This document shows positions 31,976 to 39,961 of a stretch of DNA of 42,089 bases, piece after piece. Origin of the DNA: Candidatus Saccharimonadia bacterium (GTDB lineage: Bacteria > Patescibacteriota > Saccharimonadia > Saccharimonadales > Saccharimonadaceae); contig JALRBJ010000008.1 of assembly GCA_023257815.1 (NCBI GenBank), positions 1 to 42,089 of the forward strand, given 5' to 3'. Position 1 is the stretch's first letter, and every line of letters starts with the position of its first letter. The notes below the pieces were generated by a model. That model was not told the DNA's origin. It searched no databases and saw only the letters and a program-made list of their open reading frames with translations. A program made the position numbers and the translations under genes.

Positions 31976-33053
31976 AGGCTAATTTTTTACATGCTTCAAG
32001 TAAGATTTCCGCAGAAGTGTGCCAGCTGAATCTTGCTACTGATTTTTTACCAGCTACAATGTATTTTTTTCGTATAGCAAGAGTATCAAGTAATGTAATA
32101 GCGCTAGCAAAACTTTTGGGGCTGTCGGGATCAGCGTAGACAGCTCCGTCGTCACTGGCAATTTCTCTAAAGTAGGGTTTGTCGCTTACGACTGCAGGCA
32201 CTCCAAGCTGCAAAGCTTCGGCAAGTGGCAATCCAAACCCTTCGGCTTTTGAAGCACTTACCATGATTGCGTCGTTGGCTAATAGCGCGGCATATTCTTC
32301 ATCGCTTACGCCGTTATGGAAAATAACATGACTTCCCTGTGGAATAAGCACCGATAATTCCTGTTTTCGCTTGGGTGATATTTTGCTACAAATGTGCAGT
32401 GTACGACCTGGTAAAAATTCCATCGCTTTTATAAGTGTCTCTGCATTTTTATACGGCAATGGGGTTCCCATAAATACCAAATTTTTTGGGGGTGTAGCCT
32501 TTTGTGTCACTGGTGTTTTAAGAAGTGATGTTAAATCACGTGCGGCGTTGCTTGCTACGATGAGTGGGCGCTTGGTTAGCTTGGCAGTTAGTATTTCTTG
32601 CTTGGAAGTCTCTGAAACGGTGGCCACTATGTCTGCCCTGTTTAGCACGAGCCGCTGCGGCCAGTACCACAAATGAAATAGCCGCCAGACTGGACGAACA
32701 ATCCCCTTTGCTCCTGGAGGCGGCAAACGATGTATGTAGTAAATCATGTCATGGAGAGTTAGAATCAACTTGAACTTGCGGCCAAAACTACCCATGGTTT
32801 GCATTGGGCTAAAAACCACATCGGGATGATATTTATTAAGAATAAGGCTAGTAAACGGCTCAAGCCACGAGTCAATTTTATGAATCTTGACTGTCTTTGC
32901 TCCTTTAGGTAGAAAGACAAGCTGAGCATCATCGCAAATGATGAACGTAATCGGATGAAGTCTGGCTAAGGCATGGCCTAACTCGAATGAATAACGGCTA
33001 ATGCCATCGTGAAAATCAGTGCGGATATAACGCGCATCGAAAAATAATTTCAT
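31974..33053 (-). CDS. family 4-type glycosyltransferase
   Basis: A 359-residue GT-B glycosyltransferase. N-terminal MKLFFDARYIRTDFHDGISRYS is the acceptor-side motif, and LILTLHDMIYY follows. The C-terminal nucleotide-sugar domain reads NLVFMGTPLPYKNAETLIKA, then HVIFHNGVSDEEYAALLA, and the E-x7-E motif in SKAEGFGLPLAEAL. It probably builds envelope polysaccharide. A TATACT -10 (33068-33063) lies 9 nt before the ATG, without a ribosome-binding site. It is divergent from a second glycosyltransferase 67 bp away. Confidence 0.93.
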   Translation of the reverse strand: MKLFFDARYIRTDFHDGISRYSFELGHALARLHPITFIICDDAQLVFLPKGAKTVKIHKIDSWLEPFTSLILNKYHPDVVFSPMQTMGSFGRKFKLILTLHDMIYYIHRLPPPGAKGIVRPVWRLFHLWYWPQRLVLNRADIVATVSETSKQEILTAKLTKRPLIVASNAARDLTSLLKTPVTQKATPPKNLVFMGTPLPYKNAETLIKAMEFLPGRTLHICSKISPKRKQELSVLIPQGSHVIFHNGVSDEEYAALLANDAIMVSASKAEGFGLPLAEALQLGVPAVVSDKPYFREIASDDGAVYADPDSPKSFASAITLLDTLAIRKKYIVAGKKSVARFSWHTSAEILLEACKKLA

Positions 33054-33120
33054 ACAAGTTCAAGTATAACGGACGCTTGTCTTTATTTCACTCGGCTCGC
33101 TGGTGTTATAATGAGAGCAT

Positions 33121-34335
33121 ATGAAAATCCTGATAGCGGCCGACCTGCATTGGCCGACCATTAACGGCGTTGCTACCTTTAGTCGTAATCTTGCGCAAGG
33201 ATTAGCCGAACATGGACATGAAGTGCTCGTAATCGCACCAAGCCAGCGACGTTCGGGACTTGCCGAAGAGGAGTGGGACGGTAAATATCTCATTAAACGA
33301 ACTATATCGGTACCCTTTCCTTTTTACCAAAACTTTCGCATTTCGGTTTCGCCACGTCGTGAAGTTAAGCGTATTATTGAGGACTTTGAACCGGATGTCG
33401 TTCATATTCAGATGCTACTTGGAATTGGTCAAGCTGCCATGCGCTACGCTAAGCGGTACAATATTCCTGTTGTTACAACTAATCATGCGATTCCAGAGAA
33501 TCTTATGGATAATATTCGCTTACTTGCGCCTATTTCTAAGCCAATTAATTATTTAATTACCGAGTACGGTGCGCGCTTCCACTCAAAGGCAGATTATGTA
33601 ACTATGCCAACCCAAGCTGCTATAGATATGCTGGTTGGCGGTCGCGATGATTTACCAAGTATTCCAATAGAAGCGGTATCGAACGGCATTAACCTAAGTC
33701 GCTTTAAGCCGACCAAGCCAAGTACGGCAATCTACAGCAAATTTAATATTCCAAAAGATCGGCTGGTCGTATCTTATATTGGTAGATTAGACAGTGAAAA
33801 GCATGTTTCGGTATTAGTGGATGCGTTTAATTATGTGCAGGCTTCAACCAACAAGCCGCTGCATCTGTTGATCGTTGGGTTTGGCACCGATAGCGATCGT
33901 CTTGAGAATCAAGTATATCAATTGAATCTGCACGATAAGGTAACATTTACGGGACGTGTGACGGATGAAGAAATCGTTGAGCTTCATAAGGTTGGTGATG
34001 TATTCTGTATGCCAAGTCCGGCGGAGTTACAGTGTATTGCAGCTATGGAAGCGATGGCAAGTGGCAAACCTGTGGTTGCGGTTGATGCCGGCGCTCTGCG
34101 TGAATTGTGTCAGGATGGACGAAACGGATTCCTTTGCGTTAAAGATGATGTAGATGGAATCGCTGAGTCTTTATTGGTCATTATCAATGATGATAAATTG
34201 CGAGCTAAATTTGCCAAAGAAAGCCTAGCAATCGCAGCTACTCACGATATTGAGTACACGTTGAATCGCTTTGAGGAAATCTATAGCGAACTTGTTGGCT
34301 CAAAGGTGCGTCAAGCCCCGCAGCGTCTGCTTTAA
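33121..34335 (+). CDS. family 4 glycosyltransferase
   Basis: A 404-residue GT-B enzyme similar to lipid-directed mannosyl/glucosyltransferases. MKILIAADLHWPTINGVATFSRNLA is the N-terminal glycine-loop region, followed by VVTTNHAIPENL, then the C-terminal donor domain VVSYIGRLDSEKHVSVLVDA, VTFTGRVTDEEIVELH and the E-x7-E in SPAELQCIAAMEAMASG. An extended -10 (TGTTATAAT, box 33107-33112) is 8 nt before the ATG, with GAGAG only inside that gap, so leaderless initiation is likely. It likely acts with the divergent glycosyltransferase in glycolipid or wall glycan assembly. Confidence 0.94.
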   Translation: MKILIAADLHWPTINGVATFSRNLAQGLAEHGHEVLVIAPSQRRSGLAEEEWDGKYLIKRTISVPFPFYQNFRISVSPRREVKRIIEDFEPDVVHIQMLLGIGQAAMRYAKRYNIPVVTTNHAIPENLMDNIRLLAPISKPINYLITEYGARFHSKADYVTMPTQAAIDMLVGGRDDLPSIPIEAVSNGINLSRFKPTKPSTAIYSKFNIPKDRLVVSYIGRLDSEKHVSVLVDAFNYVQASTNKPLHLLIVGFGTDSDRLENQVYQLNLHDKVTFTGRVTDEEIVELHKVGDVFCMPSPAELQCIAAMEAMASGKPVVAVDAGALRELCQDGRNGFLCVKDDVDGIAESLLVIINDDKLRAKFAKESLAIAATHDIEYTLNRFEEIYSELVGSKVRQAPQRLL

Positions 34336-34360
34336 GTCGTAACAATCTAGAAATTATTTA

Positions 34361-34442
34361 CCCCTCGGCACCTGTACGGGTGCCGAGGGGTTGGTGTGGT
34401 GCCTGGTTGCTGGTTGCTTCCTCCTTCGTCTCGGAAACGAAG
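34361..34442 (-). terminator. two hairpins at the 3' end of cassette H
   Basis: Reading leftward after the ORF stop there is a 6-bp stem CTTCGT/ACGAAG (34442-34424), then a perfect 12-bp stem (34390-34379 with 34372-34361). No T-tract follows either on the minus strand. Confidence 0.6.
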
Positions 34443-34453
34443 ATCATCGCGAG

Positions 34454-34600
34454 CTAGGACACCTGGCGTAAAATCGACTGATTGCATGTCTTCCCCTGGC
34501 TCAAGGCCAGCATGCGTTTAGCCAACGAATACGGTAACTCTCGCCGGACGAGAGAGTCATCATATGATACGCCGGATTTTGAGACTTGAAGCGTCTCCAT
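34454..34600 (-). CDS. cassette H: short ORF in a GC-richer islet
   Basis: A 48-codon ORF beginning METLQVSKSGVSYDDSL, basic toward the C-terminus, unrecognised. It lies in the 350-bp stretch between the glycosyltransferase and hydrolase genes. It has a good promoter (34648-34676), a leader of about 41 nt and two 3' hairpins, which is the cassette layout. No convincing ribosome-binding site lies next to the ATG (GGAAGG is about 20 nt upstream). The frame is open further upstream into the leader without a better start. It may be a micropeptide gene or a structured small RNA. Confidence 0.42.
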   Translation of the reverse strand: METLQVSKSGVSYDDSLVRRELPYSLAKRMLALSQGKTCNQSILRQVS

Positions 34601-34647
34601 CTCTGTTCGGACGGGTCGAGCCTTCCAAACAAAGAAGTCTACAGATG

Positions 34648-34676
34648 ATTTTAGAGGAATAACCCTAACTTGTAAA
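34648..34676 (-). promoter_or_regulatory. promoter of cassette H
   Basis: On the minus strand: TTTACA (34676-34671), 17-nt spacer, TAAAAT (34653-34648). It begins 10 nt after the hydrolase stop codon. Confidence 0.6.
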
Positions 34677-34685
34677 TAGTTTATT

Positions 34686-35519
34686 TTATTGTAAAAAATT
34701 GCGGATTGCATGAGCGACTGCATGCGGTTTTTCATAGTGAATGATATGGCCAACATCATCAAGCTCAACTAGTGTTGCCTGGGGGAGCTTAGCAGCAACT
34801 TCGCGTTGGTGTGCAAGCGGCGCAATTGTATCTTGCTTGCCTACTATCATGAGTGTAGGCATTGAAAGATAATCAACGTAACGATCAAGAGCGGTGGAAT
34901 TGGCAGATTCAAACGATTCTAGCAAGGATTTGCGATTAGCGAATCGTTTCATGTAGGTCACATGGTTCCAGTGAATAAGTTTTCGAAGGTTTTTATCTTT
35001 TGTCTTGGTCATCACCGTACTACCTAGCAAGAATAATTGTTTATTCTTCAAGATAGCGGTTCCAAGTGACTCTGGTAGGTATTTGCCAGCGATTCGGTGG
35101 TAAGCATAGCCTGGAAATAACTGGAGCATTGGAGGTTTCTTGGCTACGGAATTAACTAATATTAATTGGTCGAATGAATCAGGCCGTTGCTTTACCATTT
35201 CTGCAGCTACCACCGTTCCCATGGAGTGGCCAAGCAGGATGGGCCGTTTGACCCCAAGGCTATCAATGAGCTTGTTAACTACTGTCGCAAAGTTTTCAAT
35301 GGAATGTGATTTTTGTTTAAAGGCCGGCGTGTCACCAAATCCTGGTAGATCGGGTGTAATCACATAATAGCCCTTTAGGTGCTCAATAATATATTCCAGC
35401 CCATGATGGGTACCACGAAAACCATGAATCACAATGAGTGGCGTATCTTTTGATGAGCCATATGTCCAGTAGTGAAGGTTGGTATCATCTAAGGTGACTG
35501 TGTACTTTGTAGATTTCAT
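34686..35519 (-). CDS. alpha/beta hydrolase
   Basis: A 277-residue soluble alpha/beta hydrolase. PLIVIHGFRGTHHGLEY is the oxyanion HG motif, PDLPGFGDT the conserved turn, ILLGHSMGTVVAAEM the nucleophile elbow with Ser near residue 97. The acid is in MIVGKQDTIAP and the His in LDDVGHIIHYEKP. All triad residues are present. It resembles haloperoxidase/esterase-type enzymes; the substrate is unknown. AAGGATG upstream of the ATG is a moderate ribosome-binding site, with a TATAAT box 6 nt before it. Cassettes H and I flank it. Confidence 0.93.
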   Translation of the reverse strand: MKSTKYTVTLDDTNLHYWTYGSSKDTPLIVIHGFRGTHHGLEYIIEHLKGYYVITPDLPGFGDTPAFKQKSHSIENFATVVNKLIDSLGVKRPILLGHSMGTVVAAEMVKQRPDSFDQLILVNSVAKKPPMLQLFPGYAYHRIAGKYLPESLGTAILKNKQLFLLGSTVMTKTKDKNLRKLIHWNHVTYMKRFANRKSLLESFESANSTALDRYVDYLSMPTLMIVGKQDTIAPLAHQREVAAKLPQATLVELDDVGHIIHYEKPHAVAHAIRNFLQ

Positions 35520-35596
35520 AAAACATCCTTAATTATAGGGCAAAACTTATGCTATATCGAAGTACTTTTGTGTTGTAACTATCAGATAGCTGTAGA

Positions 35597-35662
35597 AAAG
35601 AAACAGCCGCCGAAGCGGAGCCTGAAGGAGCGGTGCTCCACTTCATTGGCTGTTTCGGCGGC
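35597..35662 (-). terminator. branched terminator of cassette I
   Basis: The outer stem GCCGCCGAA/TTCGGCGGC (35662-35654 with 35614-35606) encloses a second stem built on GGAGC/GCTCC. On the minus strand it is followed by TGTTTCTTTTC. AAACAGCC (35601-35608) can alternatively pair with GGCTGTTT (35648-35655), so two folds compete. Confidence 0.7.
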
Positions 35663-35667
35663 GTGGT

Positions 35668-35997
35668 TTAGACCGGATCGGGGCAAACCCGCTTGATCTG
35701 CTCGATCAGTTGCTTGTAGTCGGTGGTCTGTTCGACGAGCTGCTCAGGTGTTCCACTGAAGAGTTCGTGTCCATCCGGAGCAATGATCGTGACAGTGTGC
35801 TCCTGTGCGCCACGCAAGAAAGCGTGTTCGATCATCGTTCTATCAAACAACTCCTTGGTGATTTCCAGCTGGGACAGGAAGATTTCCTTACTGCAGAGGA
35901 TCGCATCTTTCTGGCCGGCTCCCCTTCCAAGCCTGAAGATGAAGTTGATCAGCCACAAGCACGCGAAGCCTCCAAGAACGATCAAAATAATGTGCAT
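35668..35997 (-). CDS. cassette I: GC-rich orphan gene, small membrane-anchored protein
   Basis: A 109-residue protein with an N-terminal transmembrane helix (IILIVLGGFACLWLINFIF, about residues 3-21), a short basic linker (RLGRGAGQK), a helical middle and a beta-hairpin-like segment TVTIIAPDGHELFSG, ending acidic/polar. I do not recognise a family. GGAG lies 4 nt before the ATG. Codons are GC-rich versus the hydrolase and ABC-F neighbours. The promoter is TTGCTT-N17-TATAAT (36062-36034), the leader is about 30 nt and the 3' end carries a branched terminator. It likely faces the cell exterior or the inner surface, depending on orientation. Confidence 0.72.
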   Translation of the reverse strand: MHIILIVLGGFACLWLINFIFRLGRGAGQKDAILCSKEIFLSQLEITKELFDRTMIEHAFLRGAQEHTVTIIAPDGHELFSGTPEQLVEQTTDYKQLIEQIKRVCPDPV

Positions 35998-36033
35998 GAT
36001 GCTCCAATCATCCGAGGTGCAACCATAAAATAT

Positions 36034-36062
36034 ATTATATCACTTTTTTAAATTCAAAGCAA
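36034..36062 (-). promoter_or_regulatory. promoter of cassette I
   Basis: On the minus strand: TTGCTT (36062-36057), 17-nt spacer, TATAAT (36039-36034). Confidence 0.65.
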
Positions 36063-36096
36063 TATTTTCTAATAACTCATGATACAATCAGTCAGT

Positions 36097-37818
36097 ATGA
36101 TCGCTGATATTTCTGTTGTTGAAAAATCATTTGGCTCCAAGACTTTAATGACCGGAGTAAAGTTTTCGATTGATGCCAAAGAAAAAGTTGGTGTGGTTGG
36201 CCGTAATGGTGTAGGTAAAAGTACCTTATTTGGAATCTTAAATGGAAGTGATACAGATTACACCGGTGATGTGATCTATAGGCGTGGAGTGCAAGTAGTT
36301 GCGACTGCTCAGGAACATCATGGTCTAGGCGAACAAACCGTGTTGCAGTACATTCTAGCTGGACTACCTGAATATGGTGAGCTAAGCCACATCATAGAAA
36401 CGTACCCTGCTACGATGGGTGACGACATGAAACTGATTGAGCGCTATAGTGAGGCGCTACAACGGTTTGACGATAAGGGATTTTATCAAATCGAAAGTGA
36501 CATTGAACGAGAATTGGAGACATTTCAGTTGCCTGACGTTGCTCACAAGCTGATGACTTCCCTGTCTGGTGGCCAAAAGCGCTTAGTGGAGGTTGTTAAG
36601 GTCATGCACTCTAAGGCTGATTTGGCACTGATTGATGAACCGACGAACCACATGGACTTTGTGGCAAAGAAACAATTCATTGACTGGATGAATCACGCAC
36701 CAGAGGCGATGCTTGTAATTACGCATGATCGTGACGTATTGGCACAGGTTGATAGGATTATTGAGCTCAAAGATGGCAGCTCGCAGAGCTTCAAGGGCAA
36801 TTATGATGATTATTTGAAGCAAAATGCCCATTCTACGGGTACAGCGATGAATGAATTCGAGCTGATTGAGAAACGGATTATTAATTTAAAGCAAAAAGTT
36901 ATTGACTATCAGCGCCTGAAAGAAAAATCGCGTAATCCCCAAACGATTCAAAAATTTAAACGACTTGAGCAAGAATCGCGTAAGGAACTTGCTGAATTGC
37001 AGGCTAAAGAAAAACCTACATTTTGGATTGATCGTGAATCGGCCGAAAATTTGAACTACAAAGTAGCAAATCAATACGAGAAATTTAAAGCGCGCAATAT
37101 CAAGATGAATATGAAAGATGCCTCGTCTCGTTCAAGCCATGTCTTGGTGAAGGCAGTGAATTTAAGTCTTGGGTATGATAAGCCTTTATTTGAAAGTGTA
37201 ACGATTGATTTGCGTGAGGGTGAAGCGATTGAGCTGCGTGGGCGGAATGGAGCCGGAAAATCGACCCTTATTAAGAAGTTGCTAGGCGGTAATCACTCAA
37301 CAACCGATTCTTTGCGCTCGCGTGCCGGTGGCTACGCTCCGGCAGGGGTAGCGAGCGACAAAGAACAGTTGTCGAGCTCTTCGATTACTGTCTTTGATGG
37401 TGAATTAATGCTTGATTCTAAGGTTCGAGTTGGTGTGTATGAACAAGAAGTGTCGCCTGATTACTTTGAGCTTACATTAAAGGATGCGATTGAGCGTACC
37501 TACCTAGATAGAAACCTGCCAATATCCGAAACTAAGATTCGCGGCCTAATGCACGATTATCTATTCATCGAAAGTGACGGTCATGTTCCCGTTGCAAAAT
37601 TATCTGGCGGCCAGAAGGCTCGGCTACAAATCATCGCTATGCTTGCCAATGATCCTCAGCTATTAATTTTGGACGAACCTACGAACCACCTAGACTTACC
37701 TAGTATTGAAGAACTTGAAGAAGCATTAAAAAAGTACAGTGGTGCTGTATTGTATGTAAGCCACGATGACTACTTTCGCCATGCAATTGCAGGTGAAGTA
37801 ATTATTATCGGTAATTAG
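36097..37818 (+). CDS. ABC-F family ATPase
   Basis: A cytosolic twin-ATPase protein of the ABC-F family, which binds ribosomes and lacks membrane domains. 573 residues. First domain: Walker A GRNGVGKST, signature LSGGQKRLVEVV, Walker B LALIDEPTNHMDF. A charged helical linker rich in Lys/Glu follows (IINLKQKVIDYQRLKEKSRN). Second domain: GRNGAGKST, LSGGQKARLQII, LLILDEPTNHLDLP. A Ser-rich insertion (GGYAPAGVASDKEQLSSSS) lies in the second domain. The ATG at 36097 is 8 nt after the extended -10 (TGATACAAT), so it is probably leaderless; the ATG at 36079 would lie upstream of that promoter. Function in translation or antibiotic protection is not resolved. Confidence 0.92.
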   Translation: MIADISVVEKSFGSKTLMTGVKFSIDAKEKVGVVGRNGVGKSTLFGILNGSDTDYTGDVIYRRGVQVVATAQEHHGLGEQTVLQYILAGLPEYGELSHIIETYPATMGDDMKLIERYSEALQRFDDKGFYQIESDIERELETFQLPDVAHKLMTSLSGGQKRLVEVVKVMHSKADLALIDEPTNHMDFVAKKQFIDWMNHAPEAMLVITHDRDVLAQVDRIIELKDGSSQSFKGNYDDYLKQNAHSTGTAMNEFELIEKRIINLKQKVIDYQRLKEKSRNPQTIQKFKRLEQESRKELAELQAKEKPTFWIDRESAENLNYKVANQYEKFKARNIKMNMKDASSRSSHVLVKAVNLSLGYDKPLFESVTIDLREGEAIELRGRNGAGKSTLIKKLLGGNHSTTDSLRSRAGGYAPAGVASDKEQLSSSSITVFDGELMLDSKVRVGVYEQEVSPDYFELTLKDAIERTYLDRNLPISETKIRGLMHDYLFIESDGHVPVAKLSGGQKARLQIIAMLANDPQLLILDEPTNHLDLPSIEELEEALKKYSGAVLYVSHDDYFRHAIAGEVIIIGN

Positions 37819-39056
37819 CGACCAAACTGTTGAATTTCGTTCAGTAAGTCTTGTTGAGTCACTGATTTTTTCTCTCCAGTTTGCTTAAAATGCATAAAGT
37901 GTTTTTTTCGCACTCTACTCAATACAACTTCAAAATCTGACCCCGTCATGCCGTCGGTTCGTTGTGCAAGCTCGGCAATGTTGATGTCTGGACTGTAGAG
38001 CGTAAAGCCTTGTGGGGGTAGATAGAATCCCTCGCTATCAAATTCAGGACTCTTGCTTTGGGTAGCGCGCTGCATAGATTTGAATAATATAATACCAAAG
38101 ATGTCGTATCGTTCCTGTTCGGTTGGGAGTGGGACACTGATTGGTTCTATGCGACCCGATCGAATAAGCGATGACTCAAGACTATCAAGCTCGGCGTTGG
38201 TAGCTGCAGCAATGATGATGTTAGGATGATTGTTAGTAATATCTTCAATCTCTGTGTTAAGAAGTTTCCGAACATCAGTGCGCTCGCCAGCGCCTGCACC
38301 ACTTCTGTGTGCAAGTGTGTCAAACTCGTCAAAAAATATAACAAGCGGTTCTGTGCCCTTTTTGGCTTTTTCAAATACGCGTTTTATATTCTTCCCCGAA
38401 GCCCCTACCCACTTGTCAACTATCTCTGAGGAGTTGATTTCTAGCAGTGTCGCATTGACCTCCCTACTAAATGCATTGATCAGACTAGTTTTTCCCGTAC
38501 CAGGTGGCCCATGAAGGAGAAAGTGACTCCCCTGAATATCAAACTCAGCGGCCTCGGCTGGTTGATTAATGATTGCGGCTAATTCTGCAAGACGATGTTT
38601 GGCGTATGTAGCACCCCCAACGCTATCAAGGCCGACCTCGGTGCTTTGGGAAATTCCTTCGATTTCACTCTTGTGCGGCTGACCAAGAACTGGTGTTGGT
38701 ATCGCCAGCTCTTTTGAAAGGCTGTGCTGGCTGAGAATATACTGCTTGTAGTGCTTTGGCGGGTCGCCATAAAATTCACGTAAATGATCCAGCGATATGC
38801 CAAGTATTGTTACAATGTGGCGAAGATTTTCTATTGACGTTAGCCTCTTGTTCGCGTAGGGTTCGGGGAGTGTTTCATGTGTAGCATTTTTGATGTCAGA
38901 AGTGACTTCTAGACTGATGTCAATTGCACATTCGGTGGCGGTTGATGATAGAGCTATTCGAAGTGTATGAGAAGGGTCGAGCGAGATGTAGGTTGCGGTA
39001 GTATCGTGTTCTTGACGAGCAGGATCATATTTGTAGCTTTGCAGGATTTCAGTCAA
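37815..39056 (-). CDS. AAA+ ATPase
   Basis: A 413-residue AAA+ protein. An N-terminal domain of about 150 residues of unknown type precedes one AAA module: Walker A LLHGPPGTGKTSLI (near residue 185), pore-loop-like region KWVGASGKNI, Walker B PLVIFFDEFDTLAHR, sensor 1 IIIAAATNAEL, arginine-finger region SLIRSGRIEP and the C-terminal lid GMTGSDFEVVLSRVRK. The form is close to the proteasomal/FtsH-type classic AAA clade. It starts at TTG, with translation probably coupled to the upstream small gene. Its stop overlaps the ABC-F stop by 4 nt on the other strand. Confidence 0.9.
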   Translation of the reverse strand: MTEILQSYKYDPARQEHDTTATYISLDPSHTLRIALSSTATECAIDISLEVTSDIKNATHETLPEPYANKRLTSIENLRHIVTILGISLDHLREFYGDPPKHYKQYILSQHSLSKELAIPTPVLGQPHKSEIEGISQSTEVGLDSVGGATYAKHRLAELAAIINQPAEAAEFDIQGSHFLLHGPPGTGKTSLINAFSREVNATLLEINSSEIVDKWVGASGKNIKRVFEKAKKGTEPLVIFFDEFDTLAHRSGAGAGERTDVRKLLNTEIEDITNNHPNIIIAAATNAELDSLESSLIRSGRIEPISVPLPTEQERYDIFGIILFKSMQRATQSKSPEFDSEGFYLPPQGFTLYSPDINIAELAQRTDGMTGSDFEVVLSRVRKKHFMHFKQTGEKKSVTQQDLLNEIQQFGR

Positions 39057-39077
39057 TGTTTCAAGGAATTGTCGTGG

Positions 39078-39353
39078 TCAAGTATTAGGAAATCGTTCAA
39101 GAGTTGTTGGCCTGAACGTAATTACTCCGTTAATCTTTGGCGTATCTGGGTCTTCGCTATACCAGGATTCAAGCTTCACTAGTCGTGCTGGATACGGTAG
39201 AATATCTTCATCGTTGAGGTCAAGAAAAGTTTGAGTCTGATCGTGAGCAGCAAGTTGCTCTGTAAGGCCTTCGTCGCTCGCTAGCTGTATATTGACATGT
39301 CTGCCTACAAAGCCATTTTCTTGGCTTTCGGGCATCGGTGGATACTCTGTCAT
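39078..39353 (-). CDS. small hypothetical protein upstream of the AAA+ gene
   Basis: A 91-residue acidic protein starting MTEYPPMPESQENGFV, unrecognised, without signal or membrane segment. It contains GRHVNIQLASDEG and PYPARLVKLESWY, giving a beta-rich impression. The promoter TTGATT (39389-39384), 18 nt, CATACT (39365-39360) is 6 nt before the ATG with no ribosome-binding site, so leaderless translation is likely. The AAA+ gene starts 21 nt after its stop, which suggests that it is an adaptor or partner (inference). Confidence 0.72.
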   Translation of the reverse strand: MTEYPPMPESQENGFVGRHVNIQLASDEGLTEQLAAHDQTQTFLDLNDEDILPYPARLVKLESWYSEDPDTPKINGVITFRPTTLERFPNT

Positions 39354-39433
39354 GAAAAGAGTATGCTGTAGGTATACTCTAAAAATCAAGCGTAAGCAGG
39401 AATCAATAAATCAGCAAGATTGCAGGTAATGAT

Positions 39434-39709
39434 TTACGCTGCAGCTGGAATCAGATCATTCTTGTTAAGCGCGTCTTGCAAGGCTGGGCGGTTGAAGCCT
39501 AGGATCATCTCGCCGGCGATATCAGTCACTGGAACACCTTGGAAATTGCCATCAAGCTTACTCATTAGCTCTTTGTTAGCTGCCTCATCTTCCTCTATGT
39601 TTTTAGCTACGTACTTAACGCCAAGCTTATCAAGCCATTGTTTTTCGGTTGCACAGAAGGCGCACCAAGTGGTGCTATAGATGGTGACTGTAGGTGTTGA
39701 ATCGCTCAT
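39434..39709 (-). CDS. glutaredoxin-like protein
   Basis: A 91-residue thioredoxin-fold redox protein. VTIYSTTWCAFCATEKQWLD contains the active-site CxxC (C-A-F-C), and GVPVTDIAGEMILGFNRPAL the cis-Pro substrate loop. The CAFC form resembles NrdH/mycoredoxin-type proteins that reduce ribonucleotide reductase or mixed disulphides. An AGGGGAT site precedes the ATG. It is monocistronic. Confidence 0.93.
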   Translation of the reverse strand: MSDSTPTVTIYSTTWCAFCATEKQWLDKLGVKYVAKNIEEDEAANKELMSKLDGNFQGVPVTDIAGEMILGFNRPALQDALNKNDLIPAAA

Positions 39710-39778
39710 TTGTGTGTAATCCCCTGTTTAGTTCGTTACTATACATTATACACTAAATTGTTACTAACAAGTAGATTT

Positions 39779-39961
39779 TTAAACAGCAGAGCTTAAATGC
39801 CAGCCTTTGCAGTAGGGGCACTTGTAGACTTTAAGTGTAACTTCGGTTGCCTGTTCGGCGGTTTCTAAGGCCTTTGCTTCGCTGTTAAAACGTTTTTTAC
39901 GCTTGCAAGGAATATCAACAACAAGGCGTGAGTGCTGTTTAGTTTGGTTACGACGCGGCAT
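39779..39961 (-). CDS. small zinc-ribbon-like protein
   Basis: A 60-residue basic protein, beginning MPRRNQTKQHSRLVVDIP. It ends with CPYCKGWHLSSAV, a CxxC plus His arrangement that can bind zinc together with the Cys in IPCKRKKRF. It may bind nucleic acid; the family is not named. TATACT (39973-39968) is 6 nt before the ATG and no ribosome-binding site is seen, so it is predicted leaderless. The longer frame upstream is not needed. Confidence 0.72.
   Translation of the reverse strand: MPRRNQTKQHSRLVVDIPCKRKKRFNSEAKALETAEQATEVTLKVYKCPYCKGWHLSSAV

Noticed and set aside
34361-34640. SRP RNA or tmRNA in cassette H
   Set aside because: GGAAGCAACC recalls the SRP domain IV sequence, but the opposing conserved strand and the GGAA tetraloop stem are absent. 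No tmRNA acceptor or tag pattern is seen.
2409-36062. Integron-type attC sites at cassette ends
   Set aside because: I looked for GTTRRRY core sites and paired R/L boxes near the 3' hairpins and found none. The hairpins are perfect stems without the attC bulge pattern, and no integrase is present in the window.
2409-36062. Contamination or misassembly as the source of the GC-rich islands
   Set aside because: Nine separate islands, each exactly intergenic and complete with promoter and terminator, are not what random chimeras produce. Read coverage could still test it.
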